Assembly: GCF_009870125.1 (NCBI RefSeq)
Contig: NC_046680.1
Span: forward strand, 14,031,501 to 14,095,500
Length of the DNA: 64,000 nucleotides
Reading direction: 5' to 3'
Source: Drosophila pseudoobscura
Lineage: Eukaryota; Arthropoda; Insecta; Diptera; Drosophilidae
Shown here: positions 12,500 to 23,033 of the stretch, one piece after another
Position numbering within the stretch: the first letter of the stretch is position 1
How the letters are laid out: each line of letters opens with the position of its first letter
Position numbers and translations under genes: made by a program
The notes under the pieces: generated by a model
Databases searched by the model: none
Seen by the model: only the letters and a program-made list of their open reading frames with translations
Told to the model about the DNA's origin: nothing

Positions 12500-13408
12500 C
12501 ATAATTTAATAGAGTCGGTAATATCAATAAATTTTAAAAGCCTTTTAATGCGAAACGATAAAAATGAGTATAAACCAGACGATGCTTCTCTACGGCGACA
12601 TAATTATCCATAAATGAGGAGCAGCAACATCAGCAGCAGCAGCAGGAGCGGGAGGTTGTCGTTTGGTTTCTTGGATGTACACTGTACATGGATTCCAGAC
12701 CTCAGTTATGCAAATTGAATGGTGGAGATAAACTCAATTGAAATGCGATAATTCGGAAGCGTTCGGCTTTAACATTGGACTCTACTGCGAGGCGAGGCGA
12801 GGCGTCTTCACATGAGTGTGAAATCAACTCCAGAGCAGTGGAACAAACTCCACTCCAGTCGAGCCTCCCCATGGAAATTTGCGCACAGAGCAAAAGAAAG
12901 AAGCGAAACGCTATAATAAGTAGCAGAGTGGCGATGGCAGCGATAAAAAGTGTGGAAAGCTGTCGTTCATGTGGAAGCGGAACAATGCAACAAGCCGCAA
13001 GCTACCCCTCGCGCCCCACGACCCAACCCGAAACACCACAACAACCGACAAAGACAATGTGCAGCATCCTCGCCGAGCGCCGCCGCCGCAGCCGCCTGAA
13101 ATGCAACCAACGAAAATTCATGGCATTAGGGGAATGCCAAACGAGCTGCTGGCCAACAGAGGAGCAGAACAACAGGAGCAGCAGTAGCTGAATATTCTAA
13201 TAGTCGACTGTGTGGATATCCTTTTAACTTAAATTCTGTGGCTTTAAAGATGTCTTCCACAAACCAATAAAACCACAAACATTTCAAAGGATTGATGATC
13301 TGGCAAGAGTTGTTAAAGTAAACCTATCAGAGCCGAAAGACAAACACAAGTAACTCCAAGATGCCAACGAAGTTCTCTGCTCCGCCAATATGCCCGCACC
13401 TTCGACTG

Positions 13409-13443
13409 GCATCGCATCGCATCGCATCGCATGGCATCGCATC
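13409..13443 (+). repeat. (GCATC)n pentanucleotide repeat
   Basis: Seven GCATC-type units with a single substituted unit (GCATG) near the end. A five-base unit would break a reading frame, which argues that this DNA is noncoding. Confidence 0.9.
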
Positions 13444-13668
13444 CAATCCAACCCCCATTCCCACTGGACTGTGGCTCGTGTGAGTCTGTATCCTTGTCGT
13501 CCCAGTTGTTGACGATTTGGTAACTGCAACAGCAACAGCAGCAGAAGCACCAGCAGTTAGTCGGTTCGGAGTCCTGTCTCAGTCTCTGACAAGTGCCTTT
13601 GGCTTATAAAATATTTAAACGTTTTTGCGGCTTTGGCCGCAACATATTTGCACTTTGGGACAGTGCCT

Positions 13669-13706
13669 GCAGCAGCAGTAGCAGCGGCAGCAGCAGCAGC
13701 AGCAGC
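13669..13706 (+). repeat. (GCA)n trinucleotide repeat
   Basis: About twelve GCA units with GTA and GCG variants. It lies about 520 bases before a complementary CTG run. Confidence 0.88.
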
Positions 13707-14225
13707 TTTTCCTCGACTGCTTTTCTTTTCGAGCTCAAGTTTTTTGGCCCTGATGTATGCCATTAATGCCCGGCGACAGCTGCCGGACTGCTTAAATATT
13801 TACTCAATACGCAGCCAACAAAAAAAAGAGCTTTTCCGTGGCCCCACTTGATATGCTAATACGGTTATGGCCACTGCCACTGCCATCCTGCGGATCCTCC
13901 TTCTCCTGACGATGTTGCGGCTTCTATTCTTTGCGGTTTTGGTCCTGTCGGGGCGCTGACTGAAGAGGAAATTTCATTATGCCAATTACTTGCATCAAAG
14001 CTGCTTGGATAATTGACTTTGCTTAGCAAAAGACACACACACACACGCAGAGCGGTGACACCCGCCTTGCCACCTCGTTGAGGTTGCATAAGAAGGGTCT
14101 CCCACATTGGAGCATCTCTCTGTGTGTGTATGTGTGTGTGTGTTTGCCCCTGCAGCATAAAATAATTAAACCTAATTGACAGTTTTTCGACATCACCTTT
14201 GTCCTTTCGAAGCGGCCACTCACTC

Positions 14226-14272
14226 TACTGCTGCTGCTCCTGCCACAGTCTACTGCTGCTGCTGCTGCTGCA
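14226..14272 (+). repeat. (CTG)n trinucleotide repeat, interrupted
   Basis: Two CTG blocks separated by about 20 bases. It is the reverse complement of the GCA run at 13669-13706, so the two could pair as an inverted repeat. Confidence 0.85.
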
Positions 14273-14509
14273 GCTCCAGCTTCCCCTCTCCTCTCCTAAT
14301 GAGCTCAACTTTTTGCGGCAAGTGCTGCTTAGTTTTTACAGCAGTTGGTGCCAGTAAGTGCCTGGTACATGCAACTAGCAAGCGGATAACAGCCTCCGAT
14401 AAATTCAATTCCATCAGGCATTCGACTTTTAACCGGAAATTGTTGGAACTTTCAAGAGTTTCAACACTTTTTAAAAACTAGAAAGGAGGTAGTACTTTTG
14501 GGGATTAAA

Positions 14510-14640
14510 ACTTTTAGAAACATTCCCAATTGTTCCTATGGCAGCCATATCGGGCAGTATATATTTATGTAAATTAAGGAAAACTATGTATGTCCAACGA
14601 TGCTGAAACCACAAAATGTAAAGTTTTCTTTAATTATTGC
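14510..14640 (+). mobile_element. Probable DINE-1/INE-1-type relic
   Basis: This segment contains CCCAATTGTTCCTATGGCAGC followed by CATATCGG and TATATAT. That closely resembles the internal TATGGCAGCTATATGATATAG phrase common in Drosophila DINE-1/INE-1 elements. The flanks to about 14870 are similarly AT-rich and may belong to the same relic. There is no coding capacity. The family assignment is from memory and the ends are not defined. Confidence 0.42.
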
Positions 14641-15061
14641 CAGCAAAAAAAAAAGGGTAGATACATATTTTTCGATAAAACGGATTATGAATCGGACTAT
14701 GAATCCTCAGAGTATTAAAAATCAGCTTAGGAGTGACGGACTGTTCCCATAACTGTTCCCTTAGAAAGGTCTATGAAACTATCTTTATAGCTGTTTTCGG
14801 CACTCCAGATCGCTTATAGATCCGTCCTTTAACTCTCTGAAAACCGATACCTCTGAAATTCCCTCAAAAATCAAAATGAATTTATACATCGACATCTCGC
14901 ATCACAATAGCTTGGCTATAGCTAAAAATTATTCATTTTGAACACAAATTTCCAAATTAATTTTGAAATCATTTTAACAAAAAGAAGACGAAAACTGTTC
15001 TCTTTCTCAAAATTTCCATTTTAAACATTTTCCCTTATTAGAAAGAAGAACCTCCGCCAAG
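14641..15061. other. AT-rich upstream flank of the 169-aa gene
   Basis: No gene is seen. The last 100 bases are AT-rich and contain a pyrimidine-rich TTTTCCCTTATTAG about 20 bases before the ATG. That could be a 5'UTR splice acceptor or simply leader sequence. No clear TATA or initiator was identified. Confidence 0.4.
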
Positions 15062-15636
15062 ATGAAGTACTATCCCGATGGGGAGGCCTGGTTCTACGTC
15101 GACAGACCCAGCTGCATGACCAGCTACCAGAAGTACCCCAAGTGGCACAGCTGGAAGCTGCAGCAGCGAAGCATCAACCGCGTGATGCATTACTGGCGCG
15201 ACACGGACGGCGTCAAGATGGCGGAGGTTAAGCGGGCTGATCTGTACTTCACGAACTGGCCCAAGAGCCGCATCCGGCCGCAGGCCTGCCTGGGGATGCT
15301 CTATGCCACCGGTTTCCGGTTCATCCGCCTGAGCAAGGCACCGCCGGCGGGCTTCAAGTGTGCCCCGCTGCCCATCAACCTGGCCGCCGCTCGGATAGTC
15401 AAGGGTAAGTGGGCGAGTGGGTGAGATCTTATAGGATACGATGTAATACTCTGATCTATTGGTTTGCAGTGAACCTGGCCAAGAAGCGCAAGGCTGATAA
15501 GAAGGCCGCCAAGAAGGCCAAGGCGGAGGCAAAGAAGGCCAAGCAGGAGGCGAAGTTGGCTAACAAGGGCAAGAAGGGCAAGCCGGGTGAACTAAAACCG
15601 AAGGTCATCAAAACCTATGAAAATGTTGATAAATAA
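15062..15636 (+). CDS. 169-aa protein with aromatic-rich N-terminal domain and Lys/Ala-rich tail, two exons
   Basis: Exons are 15062-15404 and 15470-15636, joined across a 65-bp intron (GTAAGT donor, TTTGCAG acceptor, phase 1). The start ATG has good context (CGCCAAGATGA) and no earlier in-frame ATG is close. Residues 1-110 form a compact region rich in Trp, Tyr and Arg (FYVDRPSC at 11-18, WHSWKLQQRS at 28-37, FTNWPKSRIRP at 63-73). The tail from about 117 to 160 is nearly all Lys, Ala and Glu, likely a single charged helix and possibly nucleic-acid or microtubule binding. Strong third-position G/C preference contrasts with its flanks and supports real coding. The N-terminal block looks like an insect-specific uncharacterised domain; I cannot name it. 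Its neighbour at 17209 is sperm-tail-like, so a testis role is possible but inferred. Confidence 0.9.
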
Positions 15637-15644
15637 AAAATAAA
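15632..15644 (+). promoter_or_regulatory. Polyadenylation signals overlapping the stop codon
   Basis: AATAAA at 15632-15637 overlaps the TAA stop (15634-15636) of the 169-aa gene, and a second AATAAA follows at 15639-15644. A T-rich stretch follows. The 3'UTR must be very short, or a later unseen signal is used. Confidence 0.6.
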
Positions 15645-17208
15645 AATTTCCCGTTTCTTTCGCATTATCTGCATTATCGGAACTTTTACTATTTACTGCA
15701 GGATTCTACCTTGGTCGTCCTCTCCTTCAGTTTTGGGAAATTTCCACTTTACAGAGGCGTCGCACCACACCATTCCCCCACCCATTGGGTCTGCCCCACT
15801 CTGCAGCGGGCATCACCTCCGGGCGACTTCCCGCGCTTGGCTGATTGCCTGCATTTAATCAAATTAATTAATGGCACATTTCACATTCATCATTTGCCCG
15901 GCTGCATATTTTCCCCCGTCCGATCCGTTTCGTTCCTTTCTTCCACACGAACCAGTGCTCCATCCTCCGCCATGGGGCAAGCCCCTGCACCGCCTTCATG
16001 GCTGATTGCCATCGCCGTCGCACGACAGGTCCCTGCTTTCCCACAACGTTTTGTAGTGGCTTTCATCACCCATTGGAGTGAGGGTATGATGGTTTTGGGA
16101 GGCTATTTGGCAAGCGGAGAAGAAGCATCAACAGATGTGTGAATACTTATATGAAAAGTTGTAGATGTCTTTGATTGTATATTTTTTTTTTGATGCAGGC
16201 AAAAACCGTAAATGTTCGATAGCTACATCATATCGCTGCCATACGATACATTTTTATATAATAAGAGAGAGGCACGAGTGAATGCTGAAGAGGGATATGC
16301 ATAAGAATTTCAAAAACAACATACATTGCTCGTGCACGATGCTTCACATTGGTGCTATACTCGACTCGAGGTTCGTTGAATGAGATAGGGTATCTGTTCT
16401 AGGGTATCCTAAGCATCGACCCCTCTTGGACAGAGTTTCTACCTCCTTGTTTTATTCGATCCCTGACTCTCTCTCTTTTTTTCGGCACAAATCAACCAAC
16501 TGCGAAATTCAATTGAAAATCGTTGAATGCAAGTTAATCAGTTCGCTTCGCTACGCTAATTATGCGGCCACTGTGTGTGTTTGTGCACGTGAATGGATGC
16601 TACATGGCTATATCCTCCGTGGATATACCCATATGCATTAATACATCTAATTATGTATATAAAGTATCTTTGTGGCTTTGTAATGAAATTATTTGGCCAA
16701 CAAACGAGTAACAATTTAAAAGGGGAGTGGTGGGGTTTTTTATCATTGTTTATTGATAAATAATTGGGGGCAAAAAACACAAATGGAATTTTAGCACAAA
16801 AATATAACCCTTAAGCTATAAGAATGGCTTCACTTTTTGATCCGATTTGATAGATGAGTAAATAATACGTTTAAGAAGGATTTTTTCACTGCTTGCCTCA
16901 GTTTGTGGGGATTATAGAATTTTATGAGGAGTATAGGGGCTATAGCAATCCCTATGAGATTTGATGGATGTGTAGATAATATATTTAGAATAGATTGTAC
17001 CACTCTAGCATTTAATTTGAGGCTGCTATTACACTTAAGCTTTAAGGTTTCTAAACGACACCTACCCTTAGTAACCCTTGAATTTTTAGCAGATTTACTC
17101 CGTCAAAATCAATCCCTTGAATAGAACAAAACACTGCTGAGCTTATCTTAACTGTATCGAAGTATTTATATTTTTCTACAATCTACAAAATTGAAATAAT
17201 ATAGAGCC
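15645..17208. other. Intergenic stretch between the two multi-exon plus-strand genes
   Basis: No supported gene. The open frames lack coding character. The right half is AT-rich. Around 16382-16411 the phrase AGGGTAT occurs twice, similar to sequence seen in fly DINE-1-type relics, but too little remains to call an element. The promoter of the gene at 17209 should lie near the end; no clear core element was seen. Confidence 0.4.
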
Positions 17209-19303
17209 ATGCATAAGCTACCCCAGAAACTGAAAAATGAGGATCGGCAGAGCTTCGTGGCCACGCGGATGAGTGTGCCGCTCTTCATGCTGTCACGTAG
17301 GTCTTCGGTGTGCAGTCTCAACATGTTCCTCCAAGAGTAATCCTGTATTTCTTTAGGCAATCGCATCAGGGAGGATGAATTGCCGCAGCTCAAGAGCCAA
17401 TTCAAGTTGGCTGGAAAGCACTACAATCAGGATTGCAAGAAGGGTAAGCATTCTAATAGAAGCCATAGACTTTTCACTGGAATCCAATGCCCTTTCCTCT
17501 GCTCTTCCCCCAGAGAATCGTGGTGAAGGCGCCAGCAAGGCCACCTTTGACCACTATCGGCACGTCACGGGCTATGACAAGCAGCCAAAGAACCCGTATC
17601 CGGAGCGTCGCAGCCTGCGCATTGACCGTACCATGACCACGTGGAAGGGATGGCAGCTGCCACCGAATCACTACGGGGTGCCTCCGGTGCCCTACCTCAG
17701 GAAGAAGGGCTCCAAGGGAACGACGTTCGCCAAGCAGCACACAAATCACGCACGCGTCTCGACAAAGCCGCCTCCATTCAAATTCTACGATCTTCCGTCG
17801 GAAATCGAGCGTCTGTTTAAGCGGGACAATCTGCAGAAAGGGATCTTCCTATCGAGTAAGGAGAGGAGCAGCACTGTTAGGTATTTTTTTCTCAAATAAT
17901 ATTCTCCTTTAGATGCCCGCGATCGTCCAGCGACCACCCGTTTCATGGTCTCCAGTGAGACGGGCTGCTGGCGTAACCCCGCCGATCCGGGGCCCGCCGA
18001 CACCCACTCGAACATCCACGAGGTGCAGAAGAACATGGTGCCGGTCACGAAGACTGCTCGCCCCAATCCGCACCTATTCCTGCGCCAATCGTGCGTCCCC
18101 ACGAAGCCCAGCTTTATGATGCGGCGCCACATAACCTTTGAGCCAGGGCCAGGACGTTACGGCACCAGCTACGCGACCAGCTGTCCTTGTCCGTCGGGAA
18201 AGATAAGCAAGCCGGGCCTGCAGCTTCTGATTGACGAGCAAAAGCGCCTGAAGTTCCGTCGCTTGCCGTACAAGCGGATCAAGAAGGAACGCTACTGCGA
18301 TCCCGATTGGCGTCACGTCCAGGGTGGGGGCCACCAGCACATCTTCCTCATGAGCGAGAAAGACAAGCCAAAGCCGAAGAAGAAGGACGCCATCGCGAAG
18401 AAGGAGGCCAAGAAGCCGGAGAAGAACCTCACCCTTTTCGCTGATGCCAAGTACGTAAATATGGTGACCAATCCCCTGCACATTCCCATGTCGGTGCGGA
18501 GTTTCCCGGTGCCCGAGTACGTGCCAAAGATCGTCTACAACTGCGTGGCCAAGCGGGCGGTGCGAAAGCAGCTGAAGAACAACAAGAAGATCGCCTTCAA
18601 CAGCGGCCAGGAGCGTTGGAAGGACGCCGAACGCCCACTCCAGCTGACGGCACGCCAGTTGGAGGCTATCAAGGAGAGCCTGCCCGAGGATAGGCGCCTC
18701 ATTGATCGCCCCGTGGTGCTGCCCTCCACGGAGATCACCGGCAAGCTCTTCCACGTCCCCGACCACCAGAAGGTCACCTTCATGCCCAAGCTGCGCAAGC
18801 GTCTGTTCAAGTTCCTTCCGATTCCCGGGGCCAAGGTCCTTGTCACCGATGGGGATATACGGCCCAACATTGTCTTCGATCCCGATCACCCCTCCGGCTT
18901 GTACCGCAAGAGGCTGGACGAGACGAAGTTCTTCAAGGACTCGGTACTAAAGCTCCTGGCCGAAAAGAGAAGCACAGCAGATCTGGCAACGGCAACGAGC
19001 ATGGTGAGCATGGCCTCCCACGTAACGCATGTCGGGGAAGACGAGGAGAACGAGGCCACTGAGGCCGTTCAGGCCGTTCCGGCCGTTCAGGCCACCGAAG
19101 CCACGGAGGTGACTGATCAGCGGCCAGGGACGGTAGTCGGCTTTACCGAGAAGGAGAACAGGTCGTCGGCTCTCTCCGCTTCTAAAGCTCGTTCTGGGTC
19201 CGCCTCCAAGGAGCCAGCTCGTGCTGGGTCCGGTTCCAAAGAAGCAGCTCGTTCCGGCTCCGCTTCCAAGGGAGCTGCTGCTGATGCTCCCTCCGACGGC
19301 TGA
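17209..19303 (+). CDS. 635-aa basic protein with PGPGRY motif, STPG/CIMAP-like ciliary or sperm-tail protein, four exons
   Basis: Exons are 17209-17296, 17357-17443, 17514-17855 and 17913-19303; introns are 60, 70 and 57 bp, all phase 1 with GT-AG ends. The joined frame is 1908 bases with its stop at 19301-19303. Residues 60-260 carry short motifs with conserved-looking Pro, Gly and aromatic residues (PPFKFYDLP near 145-153, SSETGCWRNPADPGPADTH near 186-204). These lead into RRHITFEPGPGRYGTSY at 243-259. A Pro-Gly-Pro-Gly-aromatic core is the hallmark of sperm-tail PG-rich repeats, found in proteins of ciliary and sperm-flagellum microtubules. Residues 315-345 are Lys-rich. About 345-525 is a second conserved-looking region. 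The C-terminus is low complexity: Ala/Glu/Thr/Val up to 575, then SGSASKE-type repeats from 595 to 630. The family assignment is tentative; the gene model is strong. Confidence 0.9.
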
Positions 19304-19310
19304 GGTCACA

Positions 19311-19316
19311 ATTAAA
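19311..19316 (+). promoter_or_regulatory. Variant polyadenylation signal for the 635-aa gene
   Basis: ATTAAA lies seven bases after the stop codon, followed by AT- and T-rich sequence. No AATAAA occurs in the next 300 bases, so a very short 3'UTR is plausible. Confidence 0.4.
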
Positions 19317-20668
19317 ATTTAACAAAGATCCACGTTTACATAGTTATAATATTTTTCCTTTTTTGATTTATGCTGCACGCTCGAGAAAATTCCAAAAGCC
19401 ACACACGGGGCTGCCAGTGATGACTGCTCCCGAAAAGAAGCTGGAACTGGCTGCCCTGCCCCCAAAAAGATATATAAAGATAAGTTTGAGGAGAAAGCGG
19501 ATAATGTGGCTTACTTTATACGGGGAAAGTCTTTGAGCATTTAGTTTTTGTATTTGGAATTACTTATCTGATTTTTTCTACTAGGTAGCATCTCCTCATG
19601 TTGTATTTGTTTCACCTTTTTTTTGTGGTGCGTCTCCATGTTTTCAGCAATAAAATAGCTAGATGGTCAGCACTGTTGTTTGACTGTGGGGCTAGGATTT
19701 CGTTTCCTTTCTGACTTCCGCAGCCATAAAACAGGCCAAAGTAACTTTTGACCATAAAATAAATAACTTTTTTAACTGTCCATCTCTCTGCACTCTGGCC
19801 TCTTTCCCCTATTCATCCTACCCCCCACCTCCCTCTCTCTCTCTCTCTTTGTCCACTCTCCAATGCTCGTGTGTGGCCCACAAAAAGGTCAAAACGAAAT
19901 AATTAAGTTTTGCAAACGTTTTGCGGGTAACTCACTGCCGGAACAGGAGGAGTCGTAGCCATAGCCATAGCCACAGCCGAAAACGGAGCCGCATCCGCAT
20001 CCGGGTGCTCTGTACGTGTGCCCCGCTTCATGCGTCCATTAAAATTCTCGTACTACGACGACCTGCTCTTTGCTTAGATTGTAAAACATAATCTGTTATC
20101 AATTATTTTTGCTTCGTGGCCCGACTTTCGGGGGCATTGCATTTCGGTTTGGGATCCCAAACGCCGGAGGAAAACTTTCCATTCCACACACACACACACA
20201 CACACACACAGAACTAGCACGTTCGTACATATATGTATTTATGACTTGGGCAACTTTTGTGGCTGGTAAGCAATTTTATTTTTCCAAGCTGCTCATAAAA
20301 ATGGGCAATCTAATCGATTATCGAATTGAGTGAATCGAATGAATCCGGCGAGTGCACGCGGCCTAATTGAGTTCCCCCATCCCCGGACCGAAGCATCAGC
20401 GGAATCAGCAGTTAAACTTCTTTTGAAAGAGTTTTCGGCTGGCCTCGACTCGACTCAATGATGATGATGATGTGATGGGATTGGAAAATGGAAATGGATG
20501 GGGATTTTTGAGATTTTTGGGTAATCACAAAAGTCTGCCAAGAAACTTCAAGGTTTTGTATACTCGTTTTTGTCTTTGCAAAGAGCCTAGTCTTAGCCTT
20601 TCATTCCGTGTGAAATATCAAACAAAAAATTGAACAAAATTCGAATTTTTACAAAACTCTACCCAAAA
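19317..20668. other. 1.35-kb intergenic stretch
   Basis: No supported gene. It holds a short CT run (19833-19849), a (CA)13 run (20185-20210) and an ATG-triplet run (20457-20473). The last 90 bases upstream of the 87-aa ORF are AT-rich, with no distinct TATA box. Confidence 0.4.
20185..20210 (+). repeat. (CA)13 microsatellite
   Basis: A perfect CA dinucleotide run of 26 bases. Confidence 0.93.
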
Positions 20669-20932
20669 ATGGATCTAAAACGTTTGGTGTTCCCTGGTCT
20701 GCAAAGCATTCCAAAGAGGTTATATACTGGAAGGTATCTAATACGCGCACCCCCATGTTTTTACGGCGAGGAGAGCTTGGATCTAAAGGAGGAACTGGGG
20801 AGCAGTAGAGCCAAGAAGTGGTTGGAAACATCCGTCCAGCCTCTCGAACGTCTCCACCGGAAGCGCAATTGGCTTGTGCGAAGGGGACCCATGGACAGAT
20901 GGGACATTCGCGCCTACTACAGAGTTGCTTAG
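20669..20932 (+). CDS. Small basic protein, 87 aa, single exon
   Basis: The ATG at 20669 sits in excellent context (CCCAAAAATGG) after a leader that has no other ATG for 80 bases. The product is strongly basic and has two parts. The first 30 residues are amphipathic and Arg/Lys-containing without acidic residues after Asp2 (KRLVFPGLQSIPKRLYTGRY), which would suit a mitochondrial presequence. The C-terminal part is rich in Trp, Arg and Tyr (WLETSVQPLERLHRKRNWL at 51-69, then MDRWDIRAYYRVA to the end). An AATAAA follows 127 bases after the stop, with a GT-rich element behind it, which fits a complete short transcript unit. The next genes upstream, on the same strand, look sperm- or cilia-related. 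The family is not recognised. Small size keeps confidence moderate. Confidence 0.66.
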   Translation: MDLKRLVFPGLQSIPKRLYTGRYLIRAPPCFYGEESLDLKEELGSSRAKKWLETSVQPLERLHRKRNWLVRRGPMDRWDIRAYYRVA

Positions 20933-21058
20933 ACGAAGGACCAAGCCGCGAAGAACATCCTCTGCCGCGAGGAAAAGGGTCTATCTGGAAAGCAAAATTG
21001 TAGCGAAATCTGCAGTTATTTTGGTATTTGAATCGGACTTTCTTAAATCACGGAACTG

Positions 21059-21064
21059 AATAAA
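21059..21064 (+). promoter_or_regulatory. Polyadenylation signal for the 87-aa gene
   Basis: AATAAA is followed within ten bases by TTTTCGTTGTTG, a G/T-rich downstream element. This is the best-formed 3' end signal in the window. Confidence 0.6.
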
Positions 21065-21408
21065 TTTTCGTTGTTGATCGATCATTGAAAGGATTTAACG
21101 TGCGAAATATTCATCACATCGCTAAGCTCCGCCAATGAATTCTGCGATCTTTCATTTAACTCGACTAACCCGATTATTGGCTCTGGGAAATTGGTGCTTA
21201 TATTCGTATGAGAAAATACAGTGCTCTGCCACATATGTGGGTTTCCCTGGGTTGGCTACATATCAGATGAGTAAACTCCAATTGCATAATGCATGCCCTG
21301 TAACATTACTTTCCGTCTATTCATTTGTGGCATGCCAACCAGGGTGGCTAGCTACCCTCCATTGGATTCAATGCAATTTTTGTTTGCCAGCAGCTGATTA
21401 ACAATGAC

Positions 21409-21414
<6 letters not shown>

Positions 21415-21474
<60 letters not shown>
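21415..21474 (+). repeat. (AG)30 microsatellite
   Basis: A perfect 60-base AG dinucleotide run, extended to the left by further purines from 21409. It is the longest perfect repeat in the window and a potential GAGA-factor site cluster or H-DNA former. Confidence 0.96.
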
Positions 21475-21477
<3 letters not shown>

Positions 21478-23033
21478 GCGGAAAAGGAAAACCTGTGCAT
21501 ACCGAACGTGTCCCGGTGGCAAGCATCCAGCTTCATGCCAGGATTCATTTTTTGGATAAAAATTATTATGGTTAATGCCTGGGGTACCATTGTAGTCGCA
21601 GTCGGAGTCGTAGTAGGAGTCTGGTGGGGTTGGGGCCACGAATACATATTTTGCACGACACACGCCGCTCCGCGCGCACAAAGCCAAAGCGTGCGCACAA
21701 GTAAAAGTAAATTATAAGCAAAAGGCAACAATGGAAGCCGAAGCTGGAGCTGGAGCTGGAGCTGGTGCAACAAAAGTGGCAACAATGATGCAGTGCCATG
21801 TTGAAATGCAGCTGATTGTGCGCGAAAAGTTTTTGTGTGGTGATGGCACAGGAAGAGGTAGGAGCAACGAGTAAACACAGGAGATGTAGAAGACGGAGAA
21901 GAATAACAGCAACTAAAAGACAGACGCACGCTTTTCGGTTAACATGACTTATTATTTCAGGGAAGACGTCATAGCGGGAGTGGGAGCTCTGTTGAAAGGA
22001 AGAAGTGACCCCCGACTTGGCAGCGTAGTTCAAGATGAAGTTGGAACTGGGAGGAGGCATCCTTTGTCTTGACTGCCACAATGGTAGACTAATATGCGAA
22101 TGAGATACCCTAAAAGGAGGTACGAAGACATAAGATGCATGCAGATGGGGGCAGATAATAGAATATTAGGGATATGCCTAGCAGATGAATGGAAAATAAG
22201 CGGGAGATCCTTTGGAAAAAGGATTTAGAATTTAAAGAGGGTTTCATGGCTAAAATCAGTCTCGAGACATCAGGGTACATCCCTCTTCGACTCTCCCTTC
22301 CGTTGGGGTTCCTTGGACTTTTCTGTGTCTGAAAAAAAGAAACAAATGAGCCTTGACTCCAGCCTCGAGGAGACTCCAACGCCGTTGTTTTGTGGCAGGC
22401 AGTCCCAGCGGGGTGCCAGGTCTTGCATTAGTCTATGAAAGTCCTCGGTGGTTCCTCTGCTGTCTTTGGGCAGCTTGCTTCCACGCTTTTTTCCTTCCTT
22501 TGTGGGGGGAGGGTTTTCACTTGTTCTGTTTCTGTTGCTGCTTCCTTTGTTTGGCTCCATGTTTCAGATTTCTTTTCTCTGTTTTTCATGATTCGTTTTG
22601 TTGTTGTTGTTTTTGCCCCTAACGCGATGTGGGTCATGGGGTCGTGGCGTGTGCAAATTGCAGTTGTCGTGGTGGCTGGGGGGAGGCGGCGGAAGCCTCG
22701 TTTGGGTGGTGGCAGGCGGTTGGTTGTTCTCTGCGGTTGCACTCGCGCTGTGCGTGCACCACCGACATGTCGACTTTACATTTTCAAATAATTTCTGATT
22801 AAGCATGGAATGGGTGCTGCACCATCCCCCTCCCCCGCCACCCTCGCCGTCCCACGACCGCATGCTGTGTGACAAACGGAGCAGCCAAAAGGGGGGTGAG
22901 GGCAGGGCTCTCTCTTACTCTCACTCTCTTTGTCTCTGTCTTTTGCTGGCAACACGCTGACATATTGTGGGGCATAATTTACCGTTGCTTTCGCATGGGG
23001 TTTTTTTTTTTTCAACGTCATTTTGTGCAAAAC

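Larger units (their letters stand above)
11948..14509. other. 2.6-kb gene-free stretch dense in triplet and other simple repeats
   Basis: No supported coding region is present. CAG/CTG runs occur around 12095-12112, 12355-12372, 12630-12645, 13669-13706 and 14226-14272. There are also GGAT, TGG and GCATC arrays. Open frames here translate to homopolymeric Ala, Gln or Leu, which reflects the triplet repeats rather than selection. Confidence 0.55.

Noticed and set aside
12775..13191. 138-codon open frame with Ser/Arg-rich product and a nearby AATAAA
   Set aside because: It begins at a TTG, lies in a triplet-repeat-rich region, overlaps another open frame of equal quality, and has no splice or codon-bias support.
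15038..15532. 164-codon minus-strand open frame
   Set aside because: It is antisense to the 169-aa gene and crosses its intron, whose splice sites and phase fit the plus strand.
18074..18889. 271-codon minus-strand open frame
   Set aside because: It is antisense to the 635-aa gene; the high G/C third positions of the real gene keep the opposite strand open.
21348..21929. 193-codon minus-strand open frame
   Set aside because: Most of its length comes from the (AG)30 tract read as Ser-Leu repeats; an overlapping frame on the same strand is equally open.
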